Shown piece after piece: positions 4,809 to 7,192 of a DNA stretch of 7,192 nt (the first letter of the stretch is position 1; each line of letters starts with the position of its first letter). Where the stretch lies: positions 1 through 7,192 of the forward strand of contig RFPR01000106.1 of NCBI GenBank assembly GCA_009928265.1, given 5' to 3'. The notes under the pieces were generated by a model. That model was not told the DNA's origin, ran no database searches, and saw nothing but the letters and a program-made list of their open reading frames with translations. A program made the position numbers and the translations under genes. The DNA is from Pseudomonadota bacterium. GTDB lineage: Bacteria > Verrucomicrobiota > Verrucomicrobiia > Chthoniobacterales > UBA6821.

Positions 4809-6860
4809 ATGGACCGCACCAAAATCTCCTCCCTCATCGGCGAGCTCTCCCAGGCCGAGACCGATGCCTCCTACTATTTTGGGAGGAAGACCGACAACTT
4901 CAATACCCGCTTCTGCCTCTGGTCAGGACAGAGCGAGGATGGCCGTAAGCATCAGGGATCGCTTGGGAAGAAGCCCTGGCCATGGGAAGGCGCGAGCGAT
5001 ACCCGCATCCGCCTTGCCGACACGATCATTAACGAGACCGTCCGCCTCCTGAAGAGAGCCTTCTTCTCCTCGCGGATGCAAGTCCAGCCGGTCGAGACGA
5101 GCGATGCCATTGTGAAGCAAGCCGTCCAGACGGCGCTCAACTGGATGATGAAAGTCCACTGCCTCGACGATCTCAGGCGTGAGGTCGAGCTGGCGCTCCA
5201 GATCCGTGAGACCTTCGGATTAGCCTTCCTGGGGATCTTTTGGAGGACGACTACCCGGATCGAGAAGAAGCAGATCACCCTAGAGGAGATCCAGAATGTC
5301 GCCCTCCAGGGAGATGGAGCCGCCGCCGCCCTGGTCGAGGCGATCCTCGATCCCCTTCAGGAAGAGTCAGCTAAGTCGATGCTCGCCATGCTGGCCGAGC
5401 AGGCCGGGACCGCTTCCGCCGTCCGGGCGCTCCGGGAGAAGGGAGTCTTTGAGTATGAGAATCCCTACATCTTTGAGAGCAAGCCCGAGTGGGTAGCGCT
5501 GGAGCCCCTGGAGGACATCCTCTTCCCCGCCTCCACCTGGTCGATCCAGCGAGCGCCGTGGGTAGCCCGCCGTGAGCTGATCACGGAGGATGAGCTCCGC
5601 GAGCGCGAGACCACGCAGGATTACGATGCCGAGTGGGTCGAGAGGGCCGTCAAACAGAAGGGGATGACCCAGCGGATCAACCGCAACGTCCTCCGCAACA
5701 ACGAGTATCTTTCCAACAATGACCGCGACCTGATCGAGGTCTATCACGTCTATCGCAAGGTCCACGACAAGGGTGCAACCCGCGTCGAGTGCACCGTGCT
5801 CAATACCTCGATCACGGATCTCGTGGCCAAGCATGAGATCAGCCCCTACGAGCACGGCCAGTTCCCATTCATCGAGCTCCCCCGCGAGCGTGCCAGCCGG
5901 AATCTCCTGGAGTCACGTGGCGTTCCGGAGCTGGTCCATACCAGCCAACAGGAGATCAAGACCCAGCGCGACTACCGCGCCGACCGCGCCTCCATCGCCA
6001 TCCTGCCACCCGTCCGCGTCCCGGCCAACCGCGGCAAGATCGAGCTAGTCTTTGGCCCCGGCACACAGATCCCCGAGCGTAGGCCTGGAGAGTTCGGATG
6101 GATGGAGCCGCCCCCGTTTGATAAGGGGACCATCGAGGTCGAGCAGAGCACCCGAGGCGACGTGGACGAATACTTTGGTCGTGCGACGGCCGCCATCGCT
6201 CCGGCACGGACCATGCTGGCCCAGCAGGATCTTGTGGACAGCTTCCTCACTGACATGAAGTTGGCCATCGCGCAGACCCTCCAGCTCATGCAGCAGTATC
6301 TCACCGATGCCCAGGTGCAGCGGATCGTCGGGATGCTCCCTGGCAAGTTCCAGCTCACCCGTGAGGAGGTGCAGGGACAGTATGATCTCCAGGTCGATTT
6401 CGACGTGCGGGATCTCGATAACGAGTTCCTCGGCAAGAAATTGGACTACATCGCCAAAGTGGCCATCCCGCTCGATGTGGCCGGAGTCATCGACCGGGCT
6501 GGCCTGGTGAAGTTCATCATGAGCGCCGTCGATCCCGTCCTGGGAGAAAGCCTTGTGCGCGATGCCGGAGTGGCCGCCGCGGCGGAGGCCGAGGATGAGC
6601 AAGTCCAGTTTGCCAAGATCGCGGCCGGATCGGAGCCTCCCCTCAAGGAGGGAGGCAATCCCCAGGTCCGCCTCCAGGTCCTCCAGCAAACCATCCAGGC
6701 AAATCCCGCCGTCACCCAGCGCTACCAGCAGGACGAAATCTTCCGGAAGATGATCGACGCCCGCGTGCAGAGTTTCCAGTTCCAGCTCCAGCAACAGCAA
6801 AACGCACAGATCGGCCGCATGGGAGCAGTGCCGGCGCTCTCGCATCTAGGAGCTGCGTGA
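4809..6860 (+). CDS. Portal protein (head-tail connector), large type
   Basis: This 683-residue protein has the hallmarks of long tailed-phage portal proteins. They include PWPWEGASDTRIRLAD (56-71), which matches the P-x-x-G-A-S-D-x-R element near the portal N-terminus, and ALEPLEDILFP (230-240), like the 'P-E-D-hydrophobic' strand of the wing. The long helix GVPELVHTSQQEIKTQRDYR (371-390) would line the stem, followed by a Pro/Gly-rich loop (400-440) before EVEQSTRGDVDEYFGR (443-458). The C-terminus has a Gln-rich helix (about 638-668), possibly a P22-like C-terminal barrel. Portals form a 12-mer ring at one capsid vertex through which DNA is packaged and ejected. The Ala-rich helical stretch 163-208 may be a lineage-specific insert. 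The start has no Shine-Dalgarno: the ATG directly follows a CCCACCTT repeat. It lies after, not before, the capsid gene. Confidence 0.85.
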   Translation: MDRTKISSLIGELSQAETDASYYFGRKTDNFNTRFCLWSGQSEDGRKHQGSLGKKPWPWEGASDTRIRLADTIINETVRLLKRAFFSSRMQVQPVETSDAIVKQAVQTALNWMMKVHCLDDLRREVELALQIRETFGLAFLGIFWRTTTRIEKKQITLEEIQNVALQGDGAAAALVEAILDPLQEESAKSMLAMLAEQAGTASAVRALREKGVFEYENPYIFESKPEWVALEPLEDILFPASTWSIQRAPWVARRELITEDELRERETTQDYDAEWVERAVKQKGMTQRINRNVLRNNEYLSNNDRDLIEVYHVYRKVHDKGATRVECTVLNTSITDLVAKHEISPYEHGQFPFIELPRERASRNLLESRGVPELVHTSQQEIKTQRDYRADRASIAILPPVRVPANRGKIELVFGPGTQIPERRPGEFGWMEPPPFDKGTIEVEQSTRGDVDEYFGRATAAIAPARTMLAQQDLVDSFLTDMKLAIAQTLQLMQQYLTDAQVQRIVGMLPGKFQLTREEVQGQYDLQVDFDVRDLDNEFLGKKLDYIAKVAIPLDVAGVIDRAGLVKFIMSAVDPVLGESLVRDAGVAAAAEAEDEQVQFAKIAAGSEPPLKEGGNPQVRLQVLQQTIQANPAVTQRYQQDEIFRKMIDARVQSFQFQLQQQQNAQIGRMGAVPALSHLGAA

Positions 6861-6953
6861 GGAGTAAAAAGTAAAAAGTAAAAGGTAAAAAGTAGCAAAG
6901 TTACCCACCTTCCCACCTTCCCACCTTCCCACCTTCCCACTTTCACACCTTTT
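6861..6953 (+). repeat. Bipartite purine/pyrimidine repeat cassette, copy 2 (after the portal gene)
   Basis: The purine arm has AGTAAAA (6863-6869), AGTAAAA (6870-6876), AGTAAAA (6877-6883), GGTAAAA (6884-6890) and the core AGTAGCAAAGT (6891-6901). The pyrimidine arm has CCCACCTT four times (6904-6935), CCCACTTT (6936-6943) and CACACCTT (6944-6951). It starts immediately after the portal stop (6858-6860) and ends 2 bases before the ATG at 6954. It shares the 14-mer AAAAGTAGCAAAGT with copy 1 (4743-4756 and 6888-6901). Confidence 0.85.
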
Positions 6954-7192
6954 ATGAGCGCTAATCTCATCGTCGGTAAAGACCCGACTGGCAACAAAGT
7001 CCCGGTAGCCGTCGATGCCGCTGGCAAACTCCAGATTGGAGGTGTCCAGCTCGACGCTCTCAATCTCAACACCGACCAGATCGAGTCTAAGCAGGACACG
7101 ACCAACGCAATCCTGACCACGACGGCTGCGGATCTTGCCGCAGTAAAAAACCAACTTGCCACGGGCACGGTTACGGTTTCTGGAGGTGGTGG
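6954..7192 (+). CDS. Putative phage virion/tail-associated protein, 5' part only
   Basis: An ATG at 6954 opens a frame that runs off the right edge after 79 codons. It starts MSANLIVGKDPTGNKVPVAV, followed by DAAGKLQIGGVQLDALNLNT. The helical segment DQIESKQDTTNAILTT (41-56), a second helix about 58-69, then strand-like TVTVSGGG complete the visible part. The alternation of short beta stretches (VPVAVDAAGKLQI) with Gln/Asp/Thr-rich helices resembles phage virion proteins I recall with 'P-V-x-V-D-x-x-G-x-L' and 'S-K-Q-D-T-T-N' segments, often annotated as structural or tail-associated. That is inference from a fragment. No Shine-Dalgarno is visible; the leader is the CCCACCTT tract. Position after the portal fits a connector or tail gene. 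Confidence 0.65.
   Translation, partial: MSANLIVGKDPTGNKVPVAVDAAGKLQIGGVQLDALNLNTDQIESKQDTTNAILTTTAADLAAVKNQLATGTVTVSGGG

Noticed and set aside
4732..6953. CRISPR array or phage attachment site explanation for the repeat cassettes
   Set aside because: The units are 7-8 bp, contiguous and without spacers. There is no integrase or tRNA nearby, so neither a CRISPR array nor an att site is supported.
6045..7168. Several - strand open frames over the portal end and last cassette, some ending in KVGRWEGGKVGRW-like peptides
   Set aside because: They are antisense to the portal and to the CCCACCTT/AGTAAAA repeat. The peptide is simply the translated repeat and is likely to be mis-annotated as protein.

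Overview
The window is a stretch of a tailed double-stranded DNA bacteriophage or prophage, all on the + strand, holding part of its virion head module. The best-supported call is a major capsid protein of the SU10/DUF5309 type. Beside it are a scaffold-like acidic coiled-coil protein and a long (683-residue) portal protein. No integrase, repressor, terminase or host gene is visible, so prophage and free phage cannot be told apart. The host is uncertain. The DNA is GC-rich, and it carries several families of 7-8 bp tandem repeats in gene gaps. From memory, such tracts are common in Verrucomicrobiota and Planctomycetota genomes, so I lean weakly toward a Verrucomicrobiota-like host.

Layout. 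Bases 1-67 look like the tail end of an upstream gene. Two small genes follow (76-291 and 338-670), of the kind found as accessory ORFs in phage genomes; three different short tandem repeats lie in or beside them. Next is an apparent two-gene unit: a calcineurin-like metallophosphoesterase with a complete set of metal-ligand motifs (722-1717), overlapping by ATGA a small winged-helix-like protein (1714-1983). A 253-bp gap (1984-2236) holds two inverted repeats and separates this unit from the head genes.

Head module. The order is scaffold (2237-3292), major capsid protein (3317-4336), a strong hairpin (4355-4384), a small Trp-rich conserved-looking protein (start at 4370 or more likely 4406, end 4729), portal (4809-6860), and the first 79 codons of a further probable virion gene (6954 to the window end). 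Scaffold and capsid protein would assemble the procapsid shell and the portal would form its DNA-entry vertex. Having the portal after the capsid gene is the reverse of the common portal-scaffold-capsid order.

The most striking non-coding signal is a bipartite low-complexity cassette: AGTAAAA units, then an AGTAGCAAAGT core, then CCCACCTT units. It fills the whole gap both before and after the portal gene, reaching to within 1-3 bases of the stop and start codons. The genes after it have no Shine-Dalgarno sequence. I see no defence system, CRISPR array or RNA gene here.
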